A stretch of DNA of 63,590 bases from a virus. Positions 14,255 to 20,776 of this stretch are shown here, one piece after another. A program made the position numbers and the translations under genes. Within the stretch, counting starts at the first letter, position 1. Every line of letters starts with the position of its first letter. The notes under the pieces were generated by a model, which saw nothing but the letters and a program-made list of their open reading frames with translations, was not told the origin of the DNA and searched no databases. The stretch spans positions 1 to 63,590 of the IMG/VR virus record IMGVR_UViG_3300014501_000004. The stretch is one strand, 5' to 3'.

Positions 14255-15282
14255 AGGACAGACTCGCAATCTTCGAGCCACGCCAATGCTGCAGGCACGG
14301 CTTGCTTAGGATACCAGTCGGCGTGTGCCAGCGCGTTGTATATGATTCGCGTGTCGTCGATCACGGACTTTAGCGGAAGCGGGATGCTGTCCAGCAGTTC
14401 GGCCATCTTTGTGACGTTGCTCATTCCATCTATCTCAGCGCGAAGATCAACCATTAAGTCGTGCGGGTTTCGCTGCTGTAAGGTGAATGGAGGTCCGAAA
14501 TGCGCATGGTACCCGCGCTCCCGCATCACTCGCTGCACAACAAGCGCAGCAAAAATATCATCGTGGCGGCCACATCCCGGCGCCATGAACCATGCAGGAA
14601 TGAGTTCTCGAATCACCGCGGTATTCTGACTATTGAACACGGTCCACGTATTCGGATCGACAACCACGCCGGTCTGCCCAAGCAAGTGAACGCCGCCGAT
14701 GTCGGGGCGATGCTCCATGCGGGTGACGGCATCGACGTCAGGATCACCGATCACGAGGCCAGCGGCTACTCCGATCTTGGCGTCGGTGACGGGCTCGGCG
14801 TGTTTCGTACGCGGCGTGACGTGGGGGAAGCCGCGGTGGCGGGTCGGAGGAACGAGAAGCGTGCCGGGGTCGAACCAACCGTTGAGTCCGCTGACTTTGA
14901 TGCCGTTCCATAGATGTCTTTGTTCGAACACCACGGCTGTTTTGAACGCCCACTCGATATGCGCGAAGTGATTACGATCTATGTTCAGATTGTCGTCATC
15001 CCAACTGTAGATAACATCCGCTCCCCATTTGAGCGCTTCGAGGAAAGCAATGTTGCGGCGGGCGATGGTGTTAAATCCGATGGCATCAGCACATTTCCAC
15101 CGCTCCCACGCATCGAAATATACGACCTGCGTATGGCTCACGTCGTAAGTGCAAAAGTTAGCGGCGGCCTCGGGTGTCTTTTTATCGATCGCCACGAAAA
15201 ACCGGACGTCCTCGCTGCACTTCCGAAGCAGCTTGAGAGCGTGGGGGACGTGGATTACCGTGGTGCAAAGTGCAGTCTTCAT
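14251..15282 (-). CDS. STELLO/DUF288-like glycosyltransferase
   Basis: A 343-residue protein. The core ARRNIAFLEALKWGADVIYS followed at once by WDDDN is the hallmark of STELLO/DUF288 and reversibly-glycosylated-polypeptide-like transferases, where the Asp cluster binds the nucleotide-sugar. Later AWFMAPGCGRHDDIFAALVV fits the acceptor side. It is the first sugar enzyme of the chain. Its start overlaps a 23-codon gene. Substrate unknown; a GDP- or UDP-sugar is likely from context. Confidence 0.65.
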   Translation of the reverse strand: MKTALCTTVIHVPHALKLLRKCSEDVRFFVAIDKKTPEAAANFCTYDVSHTQVVYFDAWERWKCADAIGFNTIARRNIAFLEALKWGADVIYSWDDDNLNIDRNHFAHIEWAFKTAVVFEQRHLWNGIKVSGLNGWFDPGTLLVPPTRHRGFPHVTPRTKHAEPVTDAKIGVAAGLVIGDPDVDAVTRMEHRPDIGGVHLLGQTGVVVDPNTWTVFNSQNTAVIRELIPAWFMAPGCGRHDDIFAALVVQRVMRERGYHAHFGPPFTLQQRNPHDLMVDLRAEIDGMSNVTKMAELLDSIPLPLKSVIDDTRIIYNALAHADWYPKQAVPAALAWLEDCESVL

Positions 15283-15350
15283 CTATTAAACCACCATACC
15301 AGTGCTACTAAAATAAAAGCTATTGCGCATCCTATTGCGAACGCTGTCAT
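15279..15350 (-). CDS. 23-residue membrane peptide
   Basis: Starts MTAFAIGCAIAFILVALVWW and is one membrane span followed by a short basic end. Both its start and stop form ATGA overlaps with flanking genes, which is the main reason to accept so short a frame. No function is known. Confidence 0.55.
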   Translation of the reverse strand: MTAFAIGCAIAFILVALVWWFNR

Positions 15351-16006
15351 TTTATATTTTTCCTCCGCCGATTCAGTCCGTACAACCTGCGCAGCGCCTT
15401 GGCGTCGTACTCATGTGAGTTATCGATCGTCTTGATCGCCGCCTTCGAAGCGCGATACCCGCGCTCGTGCTCGTAAACCTCGCCCCACAGTTCGACGGTA
15501 CCGGTTACGACGATATCACCGCCTGTCTGTGCGCCGTATTCGGCCATCAGCAACACGCTCTTGAAAGCATGAATGCCGTCACCTCCAGCTGCATCGCCCT
15601 CGACAATCTCGCCCGGCATCCAGCGAAATGTTCGCTGGAACACGCTATGCAGAATACCGTCTTTCAAAATCCAGTTGCGATAAGCCACGACCTCGCCAGC
15701 GCGGATTCCGGCATCCTCGAATACGGGAGGCGGGAAGCCCGGTGGTTGCGTTATTCCGCCGGAACTGGTTGCGGGCTGGCCGGTACCGGCGAAGCCGGTG
15801 TTGAAGGTGAACTGGGCAACGGGCTGACCCGCGGCTCCGGAGCCTCCACCGGATGCCGGGTCGGGATCGCTACGAACTTTTTTAAAGGGCTGCCAATATC
15901 TGCCACGGGCGAATTCTCCTGCCAGTTTGAAGATTCGTATATAAGGCTCGGTCGCGCGCCGCCAACGCTCGGTAAACAAAATCCACTTCACCCGACGATC
16001 GGTCAC
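15347..16006 (-). CDS. Conserved phage protein of unknown function
   Basis: A 219-residue protein. The first 100 residues are basic and then Gly/Pro-rich. The last 100 contain the pattern AGEVVAYRNW ... LWGEVYEHERGYRASKA, which recurs in actinobacterial and alphaproteobacterial phage proteins that have no assigned function. The GTG start overlaps the upstream stop. The C-terminal domain and the linker suggest a two-domain soluble protein. Confidence 0.6.
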   Translation of the reverse strand: MTDRRVKWILFTERWRRATEPYIRIFKLAGEFARGRYWQPFKKVRSDPDPASGGGSGAAGQPVAQFTFNTGFAGTGQPATSSGGITQPPGFPPPVFEDAGIRAGEVVAYRNWILKDGILHSVFQRTFRWMPGEIVEGDAAGGDGIHAFKSVLLMAEYGAQTGGDIVVTGTVELWGEVYEHERGYRASKAAIKTIDNSHEYDAKALRRLYGLNRRRKNIK

Positions 16007-16125
16007 GCGGTCACGCGGTCAAGCGCGTTGGCATCGAACGGCTTGAGCATCACGTCGGCAAAATCGTCGCCCATCGGATTGCGCAGCATGCGCTTGATGA
16101 TCCATGTCGGAAGGTACAAGCTCAT
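16003..16125 (-). CDS. 40-residue hypothetical protein
   Basis: Starts MSLYLPTWIIKRMLRNPMGD and ends ANALDRVTA. Both ends overlap neighbours by three to four bases (ATGA and GTGA), which supports it as a real coupled gene. No motif is recognised. Confidence 0.5.
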   Translation of the reverse strand: MSLYLPTWIIKRMLRNPMGDDFADVMLKPFDANALDRVTA

Positions 16126-16325
16126 TCGGTCCTCGCATTCAAAAACGTGATCTGCCCCTGCAGCGTCCGCCTGATCCAGTCCGACTGGGTTCGACCCTCC
16201 TTCCTCGCAGCCGCCTTGATCGCCCGGTCGAGAACGCGCGGGATCTTGACCGAGGTCACAACCGTCATCGTCGGGCGCTTCTTTCGAAGCCGGGCGATCG
16301 TGCGTAGGGGGAGGAGGCGGTTCAT
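16122..16325 (-). CDS. Ribbon-helix-helix-like DNA-binding protein
   Basis: A 67-residue basic protein. The segment TVVTSVKIPRVLDRAIKAAA followed by RKEGRTQSDWIRRTL is a strand plus two helices as in Arc/CopG repressors. It would bind operator DNA as a dimer. It stands directly after the Acb2-like gene and could autoregulate this early operon. A candidate site is the TTGACA-containing repeats at 16700-16778. Confidence 0.6.
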   Translation of the reverse strand: MNRLLPLRTIARLRKKRPTMTVVTSVKIPRVLDRAIKAAARKEGRTQSDWIRRTLQGQITFLNARTE

Positions 16326-16326
16326 C

Positions 16327-16575
16327 TCAGGAAGTGAGTTCCTTGACGATCCACATCACGGCATTTTCGAGCGACGTGATGGCAAGAGCGTTGTAGCGGC
16401 CGGGCTTGACCTGACCGAACAGCGTCTCCAGCTCAGACGCCTTGGTCTTGAGCGCATCGTGCAGCGCCTTCTCGTCATCACTCAGCGCGCGATAAGTGGG
16501 ACGGAAGCGGCTGACCTTCAACTTCGGATCGTCGGACTGCCGGGAATCGGGCTTGCCTTCGTAAACATTGGCCAT
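16327..16575 (-). CDS. Acb2/Tad1-like putative anti-CBASS cyclic-nucleotide sponge
   Basis: An 82-residue helical protein. The pattern YRALSDDEKALHDALKTKAS then LETLF ... ALAITSLENAVMWIVKEL matches, as I recall it, the helical hairpin of the Acb2/Tad1 family, small phage proteins that sequester cyclic di- and trinucleotides made by CBASS, Thoeris-type and related defences. It is the first gene after a long structured leader with possible promoters, so it is probably expressed early. It has a good ribosome site (AAAGGAG). Assignment rests on pattern only; a small structural protein is the alternative. Confidence 0.6.
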   Translation of the reverse strand: MANVYEGKPDSRQSDDPKLKVSRFRPTYRALSDDEKALHDALKTKASELETLFGQVKPGRYNALAITSLENAVMWIVKELTS

Positions 16576-16600
16576 GTCAATCTCCTTTGATGAATGAAAA

Positions 16601-16644
16601 CGAGGCGCCGCTACTCAAAGATGGGGGTTGAGAACGGCGCCTCG
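16601..16644 (-). promoter_or_regulatory. Long hairpin in the leader of the Acb2-like gene
   Basis: CGAGGCGCCG at 16601-16610 pairs perfectly with CGGCGCCTCG at 16635-16644, and inside it CTCAA (16614-16618) pairs with TTGAG (16628-16632). In the leftward transcript it ends 25 bases before the ATG. No U-run follows, so it is more likely a leader structure or operator than a terminator. Confidence 0.55.
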
Positions 16645-16699
16645 CGCCCGGTGGCCTAGGGGGGCTGGGCCGCGAGCTTCGGGAGTGTTGACTACCTTT

Positions 16700-16778
16700 G
16701 GCTACTTGTCAACAGCGGAAAGCTTTAGCTTTTCGTTTTTTATTGGGGCTCCCGCTGAAAGCGGGGGCTACTTGTCAA
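16700..16778 (-). promoter_or_regulatory. Paired TTGACA repeats, probable leftward promoters
   Basis: The 13-mer GGCTACTTGTCAA occurs at 16700-16712 and 16766-16778. On the minus strand each reads TTGACAAGTAGCC and so supplies a perfect -35 box 66 bp apart. Clear -10 boxes are lacking, so an activator may be needed. A hairpin (CCCGCT-GAA-AGCGGG) lies between them. The 250-bp gap 16576-16826 contains no gene. Confidence 0.45.
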
Positions 16779-16826
16779 GCGCCTCGCGTGTGATCGACGA
16801 TAAATTTCACCGGCTCCCAGCGCTGC

Positions 16827-17213
16827 TCAAAGGTCAGGGAGTACGGGCGCGGAGTCAGCAATATCGTCAGCAGGAACGCCAGTACCGCCGCTATCAACAG
16901 GATTGCCCACAGTTTTCTTTGGTCGACCATTTCGCTTCACCTTCCCCGCATAAGCGGCTTTCCGTTTCAATTTCGGCCGCAGCCGGCCTTCCTTGCGTAA
17001 TTGTTCGACCACGGCCTTCTCCGCGATCGAGTTGACCTTGTGGCGCTCCAACAGGCCCCGAACGGCGACCTCCACGAGATGAGGAATATCTTCCCGCTTG
17101 CCCATGCGCCAGATCGTGGAGACGTTGAGCCCCAGATTAAGCGCGAGTTGGGAACGCCAGCGATGCGGGCCGTACATTTTTTTGCCGATGCGTTCGAACT
17201 CTAGCGGGGTCAT
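16827..17213 (-). CDS. Helix-turn-helix regulator with basic tail
   Basis: About 128 residues. Residues 1-60 hold an HTH (RSQLALNLGLNVSTIWRMGK) of a type common in phage and plasmid regulators. The C-terminal half is strongly basic (LRPKLKRKAAYAGKVKRNG). It would bind DNA and may control the leftward operon. The ATG at 17213 is chosen; a TTG at 17222 overlapping the upstream stop is the alternative. Confidence 0.65.
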   Translation of the reverse strand: MTPLEFERIGKKMYGPHRWRSQLALNLGLNVSTIWRMGKREDIPHLVEVAVRGLLERHKVNSIAEKAVVEQLRKEGRLRPKLKRKAAYAGKVKRNGRPKKTVGNPVDSGGTGVPADDIADSAPVLPDL

Positions 17214-17218
17214 GGCTT

Positions 17219-17323
17219 TCAATCTATCTCGATGCCGCGCAGCCAGCCAATGAAATCGCAGATGCCAATGGCGAGCAGAATTGCCACTGCATAAAATATA
17301 ACGGTTGCGATAACGTCGATCAT
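17219..17323 (-). CDS. 34-residue membrane protein
   Basis: Starts MIDVIATVIFYAVAILLAIG and is one hydrophobic span followed by FIGWLRGIEID. The ATG overlaps the stop of the upstream gene (ATGA). A much longer in-frame reading without hydrophobic character is rejected as out of phase with that neighbour. Function unknown. Confidence 0.55.
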   Translation of the reverse strand: MIDVIATVIFYAVAILLAIGICDFIGWLRGIEID

Positions 17324-17529
17324 ATATCCACCGCTTCCAGAACGTCGTCGATCAGCGGAACGAGGTGCCTGGCATCCGCGCGCAACGGCTCGTGGCTGAT
17401 CGGCCAGCGGCGCCCGGTCAGCTCGTTCCATAATCCCGGATTCTCCGCCGCCATGTTGCCGAGCACCGTGCGACAACGCCGAAGTAAAGCAACGAGATCG
17501 TCTGTCGCCTCTTTGCAAACGAGAGCCAT
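17320..17529 (-). CDS. Hypothetical protein
   Basis: A 69-residue helical protein starting MALVCKEATDDLVALLRRCR and ending DDVLEAVDI. The start forms TGATG with the upstream stop. It contains a WNELTGRRWPISHEP stretch that looks structured. No family is recognised. Confidence 0.5.
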   Translation of the reverse strand: MALVCKEATDDLVALLRRCRTVLGNMAAENPGLWNELTGRRWPISHEPLRADARHLVPLIDDVLEAVDI

Positions 17530-17711
17530 CAGATCAACTCCTTGTCGATCGCCAGCCACTCAGGCAGCGTCACGATGCTCGGGCCTCGCGTCTCCGTCAC
17601 CTCGACTTGCGATTTAGGGAGCCAGACATCCCGGACGCCATCGTGAACCAGGAAGGCTTTGAGCGTTTCAGCGCGGATCTCGACAGCAAGGTCGATGAGG
17701 TCGCTTTTCAT
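17529..17711 (-). CDS. Hypothetical protein
   Basis: A 60-residue protein starting MKSDLIDLAVEIRAETLKAF with a WLPKSQVEV strand, a pattern seen in small phage proteins that modulate nucleic-acid functions but have no assigned role. The start overlaps the upstream stop (ATGA). Confidence 0.5.
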   Translation of the reverse strand: MKSDLIDLAVEIRAETLKAFLVHDGVRDVWLPKSQVEVTETRGPSIVTLPEWLAIDKELI

Positions 17712-17860
17712 ACCCAGCGCCTGAAGCCTTTGGTCGGATGCCACTCGTACTTGCGGCCGGTGGCGGGATCAACGCGAATCGAAATGCGACGCGCCATCGT
17801 ACCAGGCTTGCCCTTCTCGGCACGGGACTTGGGCGTGCGGCCCCAGCGGCGGATGCTCAT
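17708..17860 (-). CDS. 50-residue basic protein
   Basis: Starts MSIRRWGRTPKSRAEKGKPG and is very rich in Arg and Lys, ending KYEWHPTKGFRRWV. It is likely nucleic-acid binding. AAGGA lies ten bases upstream of the ATG, and the stop overlaps the next start. A second frame with a strong ribosome site starts nearby at a GTG (17909), see rejected items. Confidence 0.5.
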   Translation of the reverse strand: MSIRRWGRTPKSRAEKGKPGTMARRISIRVDPATGRKYEWHPTKGFRRWV

Positions 17861-17946
17861 AAGCGGATTTTCCTTCGATGTTTTTCGGGTCGGGGGTGTG
17901 GAAACTCACTACGAACCTCCGCAGGCTCGGCGGCGGGTGTTTTAAA

Positions 17947-18054
17947 CTATACGGTGGGGTCGTGCGGGATGCAATAGACGTTTTCGGATTTTTGAAATTT
18001 TTTTGGGGGACGTGCGGTTAGGCCTACCCAAGATTTTAATTCGCCGCGGGCCAT
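17947..18054 (-). CDS. Possible 35-residue first gene of the leftward operon
   Basis: A short frame starting MARGELKSWVGLTARPPKKF and ending CIPHDPTV. It lies just downstream of the palindromic operator candidate and would be the first gene of this transcript. Codon choice looks coding, but the ribosome site is poor, so support is modest. Confidence 0.35.
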   Translation of the reverse strand: MARGELKSWVGLTARPPKKFQKSENVYCIPHDPTV

Positions 18055-18080
18055 CGCTTTGCGCGAGTGGTCACGCGATT

Positions 18081-18101
18081 GTGATGTATACAATACACCA
18101 C
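18081..18101. promoter_or_regulatory. Palindromic operator candidate
   Basis: A 21-bp imperfect palindrome, half-sites GTG-n-TGTAT and ATACA-n-CAC around a four-base centre. It lies in the 500-bp gap between the leftward operon (17860 and below) and the plus-strand HTH gene at 18374. Dyads of this size are typical repressor sites. It would allow one HTH protein to govern both directions. Confidence 0.5.
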
Positions 18102-18210
18102 GGGCTAGCCTGGTCGAGGTCGAAAGTGTGCGGAGCCTCGCACTACCTTTAACGATTGCGGTTAAGCCTTTGAATTGATTAGTGTTTAGCGTTTGATCTC
18201 GCTGGCGTCT

Positions 18211-18234
18211 GTCTCTCACTCTTGAGTGTGAGAC
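18211..18234 (+). promoter_or_regulatory. Hairpin upstream of the HTH gene
   Basis: GTCTCTCAC and GTGTGAGAC pair with one mismatch around a six-base loop. No T-run follows. It could be an operator or a leader structure for the HTH gene about 140 bases downstream. The remaining bases to 18360 show no gene. Confidence 0.35.
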
Positions 18235-18373
18235 GGCTGGCGCTACGGCCTGACGGTTGGCGACCGATTAAATACCCTTTTCGGCTTGATGTGGTTCGCG
18301 TTTCGTGCTAGGCGCCTGAATGTTATAACATTACATCTAGCAAGCGCCCCTCGGGTATGGCGTGTTTTTCGTC

Positions 18374-18640
18374 ATGGCACCTGAAACGGCTTTCGAGCGT
18401 ACTATCCGCCGGCTAGGCGAGACTAACCTGGTCGCGCTATTCGGTCACCGCGTCGCACGCACCACAATTGCTAATTGGCGTGCCGGCCGGCGCAATGTCC
18501 CGCCCTGGGCGATCGACCTGTTACGCAACAAAATCCGCGCGGCTCATGAAAGCGAACTGGCGGATCTGTCACAGGTTAAAGCTGGTCCGGGATTGCGCGC
18601 TGGCGCCAAAAACCTAGCGGCGTATCTGGCGCGGCGTTAG
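18374..18640 (+). CDS. Small regulator with helix-turn-helix-like fold
   Basis: An 88-residue basic protein. LVALFGHRVARTTIANWRAG followed by RRNVPPWAIDLL resembles the HTH of Cro/YdaS-like proteins, where TIANW is the recognition helix. The ATG at 18374 is preferred; a GTG at 18362 is in frame. It is divergent from the leftward operon with operator-like dyads between, a repressor/antirepressor arrangement. Its stop directly abuts a convergent gene. Confidence 0.6.
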   Translation: MAPETAFERTIRRLGETNLVALFGHRVARTTIANWRAGRRNVPPWAIDLLRNKIRAAHESELADLSQVKAGPGLRAGAKNLAAYLARR

Positions 18641-18889
18641 CTATTTAACCCGCGCCCAAAGCGCTTGCTCCCGTTCTCGCATCAACTCGCCAGCGCGGTC
18701 ATAGGACTCGTCGGCTGTAAAACTCTCGCTACCCTCGTTCCAAAGCGTTAGCTTTTTGTTATGGCCTAGCCGCACGCTTGCGCCGTCCCCATAACTCGCA
18801 ACAAGGCAAGCCGCATCTTCATAATGCTTCACGCATCCAATATACTCGCCTTGCGCGTTGTAGACCTTAAGGTGCGGCGATCCGGCCAT
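18641..18889 (-). CDS. Conserved hypothetical phage protein
   Basis: An 82-residue protein of alternating strands and loops: HLKVYNAQGEYIGCVKHYED, then CLVASYGDGASVRLGH and LWNEG. That order recurs in alphaproteobacterial phages and genomic islands without an assigned function. It is convergent with the HTH gene. Confidence 0.6.
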   Translation of the reverse strand: MAGSPHLKVYNAQGEYIGCVKHYEDAACLVASYGDGASVRLGHNKKLTLWNEGSESFTADESYDRAGELMREREQALWARVK

Positions 18890-18937
18890 GACTCCAACCT
18901 CCTCTAATTCTCCCCCGCACCATTGCGAGGGGATAGC

Positions 18938-19099
18938 TTACCCGTTCGGAAACGCTTCCCGCATCGCCTTCTGCGCCGCGCTACACGCTTCTAAATCGCC
19001 TCGGCGCAGCGCATCCACTATAGCGTCACAGTAAGCGCGTCGCGCGTCAAGAATAGCGCGTAACTCCAATACCGTCTTCGGTCGGTGCGCTTTCAACAT
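18938..19099 (-). CDS. Hypothetical helical protein
   Basis: A 53-residue protein starting MLKAHRPKTVLELRAILDAR. The ATG at 19099 is chosen because AAGGAG lies eight bases upstream. It contains three short helices and two Cys. It stands next to the candidate origin, so it would be one of the first genes on a leftward transcript from there. Confidence 0.55.
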   Translation of the reverse strand: MLKAHRPKTVLELRAILDARRAYCDAIVDALRRGDLEACSAAQKAMREAFPNG

Positions 19100-19217
19100 T
19101 TTCTGCTCCTTATAAATTATTCCGACGCATTTCCGCGTCAACAATCGCACCTTATAAACAAAAACTCTGCAAGTCAACGCCTAATTTCGTACATCGTAAA
19201 GAAAACACGCTAAATCC

Positions 19218-19451
19218 GTCACCATGTGTCACCAGCTTTTCACGCTAACCCCTTGATTTTGCTTGTCACCATACAGTGTCACCATAGGTACCCCCTTTCC
19301 GGCATCAGATGGTATAAAAATATACTAATAATACTAATGCTATTTATTGCTATTATTATACCATCCTACAAAGGAATAGAAAGAATCAATGGTGACATGG
19401 TGCTAGTGACTGCGGCACAAGGCGCACCATAGCGTCACCATAGCGTCACCA
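19218..19451. repeat. GTCACCA repeat cluster, candidate replication origin
   Basis: Seven exact copies of GTCACCA lie in 234 bp: direct at 19218, 19228, 19265, 19278, 19434 and 19445, inverted at 19390. Most come in pairs 10-13 bp apart, about one helical turn. They flank an AT-rich segment (19308-19370) with a perfect 10-bp inverted repeat. Iterons around an AT-rich unwinding region are the plan of many phage and plasmid origins. The 353-bp gap 19100-19452 has no gene I accept. Confidence 0.55.
19308..19365. repeat. AT-rich perfect inverted repeat
   Basis: GATGGTATAA at 19308-19317 is the exact inverse of TTATACCATC at 19356-19365, with a 38-base loop made almost only of A and T. It lies at the centre of the GTCACCA cluster and would melt or extrude easily. 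Confidence 0.7.
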
Positions 19452-19452
19452 G

Positions 19453-19689
19453 TCACCGGACGCGGTATATCCGCCAGTAGGGCCTTTCATATGCGCCTTG
19501 CACACGTATCCCAAGCCGCTTGTTCGCATACCCGCACGCGCGCCACATCCGCATCGCGTCCCGCTCGTGCACCACAAACGAATCGCCTACTTGCATCTGC
19601 CGGAAAGGGTAACGCGCCGGGCGCCCTCTGGGACGCTCCTGGAGCGCAACGCCTGCCGGCATAGGCCCGTCATGAATCTCATATGGCAA
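19453..19689 (-). CDS. Phage protein of the DUF7303-like type
   Basis: About 79 residues. ARYPFRQMQVGDSFVVHERD, then a helix with MWRACGYANKRLG and a final YWRIYRVR, follow a recurrent small phage family in which a protein 'sets' short basic strands. No function is known. The likely start is a TTG at 19689 with GGGAG seven bases upstream; a longer Cys-rich N-terminus from 19722 is less likely. Confidence 0.5.
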   Translation of the reverse strand: MPYEIHDGPMPAGVALQERPRGRPARYPFRQMQVGDSFVVHERDAMRMWRACGYANKRLGIRVQGAYERPYWRIYRVR

Positions 19690-19832
19690 AACACTTCTCC
19701 CTTGCTTGGAACAAGCGAACAACCTAAAATGACCGATAATAAAAACAAATCACAAAAACGTGACCAAAATACCCCTTGCCCCGTTCTGTAAACCGTGCAA
19801 TAAGAGGCAATCGACAAACAAGGGGAAAGCAA

Positions 19833-20279
19833 ATGCCGGAATTTCAGCTTAACGCGGACCGCTACGGCAAGCATCCATATTATCAGCTCTCTGACTTCGC
19901 CAAGGGCTACGTCGAAGCCATGTTCTTTACCAATGGCGACACGGGCGATGAGCGCGAAAATCTGCTCAATGATCTTGGCGTCGAAAAGCTGACGCGCGAA
20001 GCGGTCAAAGACATTGCATCGGTTTGCGACTCGTTTGTCGGCTCGATCATGCCAGATGGTCGATTTTGTCGGCAGTGGTTAGATGAGATCGCCGGGCAAT
20101 GCGCCTATGACGACGCGCGGGCGGGCAACGATTTTTGGTTTACGCGGCAGGGTCATGGCGTTGGATACTGGGACCGCAATGAGTTGTACGACGAACAAAA
20201 GCAGGCACTAAGCGACCTCGCGCACAAGTTCGGTGAAGCGTACCCGGAAGCCTGGCGCGGCTGGATTTACCATCGTTAG
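19833..20279 (+). CDS. Conserved phage protein
   Basis: A 148-residue protein starting MPEFQLNADRYGKHPYYQLS after AAGGGGAAAG. It has helices with FAKGYVEAMFFTN and a conserved NDFWFTRQGHGVGYWDR segment that recurs in many phage early proteins. No enzymatic role is known. It is the first gene of the rightward small-gene operon downstream of the candidate origin. Confidence 0.65.
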   Translation: MPEFQLNADRYGKHPYYQLSDFAKGYVEAMFFTNGDTGDERENLLNDLGVEKLTREAVKDIASVCDSFVGSIMPDGRFCRQWLDEIAGQCAYDDARAGNDFWFTRQGHGVGYWDRNELYDEQKQALSDLAHKFGEAYPEAWRGWIYHR

Positions 20280-20365
20280 GAAGGAGACCAACTCCCTCAG
20301 GCCCGGCTCCGAAAGGATACCGGGCTTGGGGCGGTAGAAGACCCTCAAACCTTGGAGCGACGGAT

Positions 20366-20572
20366 ATGCGTAACACTCTCATGATGTACGTCGACCAGTA
20401 CGGCGATAAGATTTGGGCGCGATCGGTCAAGGAGCTGAAAGCGCAAGCCGGGCCTGGTCGCGTGTTCAAGATTTACTGCGACATGAAGCCCGACGGCAAG
20501 TCGTATCATGTTGGCTATGGTGTTGGCCGGCGTTGGTTCAATGCGTTCCAGCCGCTCAAGGTGCCGGCATGA
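20366..20572 (+). CDS. Hypothetical protein
   Basis: A 68-residue protein, MRNTLMMYVDQYGDKIWARS..., with a strand pattern ending VGYGVGRRWFNAFQPL. GGAG lies eight bases before the ATG. Its stop overlaps the next start. Function unknown. Confidence 0.55.
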   Translation: MRNTLMMYVDQYGDKIWARSVKELKAQAGPGRVFKIYCDMKPDGKSYHVGYGVGRRWFNAFQPLKVPA

Positions 20573-20751
20573 ACCCGGAATATAAAATTCACGTCACGTT
20601 CTTTCGCAACCTTGGTGATGATGCGGACGTGATCGGCAAGAGCAAGCCGACAAATAGCCAGCTCGCGCAGCAATTCCGCAAAGAACTGCAAGAGGCTTAC
20701 AAGCTGTCTGCCATGGCCGGACGCTTCAAAATCGGAATCATTGAAACTTAA
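20569..20751 (+). CDS. Hypothetical protein
   Basis: A 60-residue protein with a first strand MNPEYKIHVTFFRNL and a helix SQLAQQFRKELQEAYKLSAM. The ATG overlaps the previous stop (ATGA). No family is recognised. Confidence 0.5.
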   Translation: MNPEYKIHVTFFRNLGDDADVIGKSKPTNSQLAQQFRKELQEAYKLSAMAGRFKIGIIET

Positions 20752-20776
20752 CCCCCAACTCCGAAAGCCCAATATC

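Noticed and set aside
17770-17909. GTG frame with a strong GGAGG site at 17909 reading through the start of the 50-residue gene
   Set aside because: It is out of frame with the better-supported basic protein at 17708-17860, and its protein has no pattern. It might be a leader peptide, but evidence is thin.
19226-19432. 68-codon plus-strand frame over the candidate origin
   Set aside because: Its hydrophobic stretch comes only from the A/T-rich loop, and the GTCACCA repeats explain the rest. No ribosome site.
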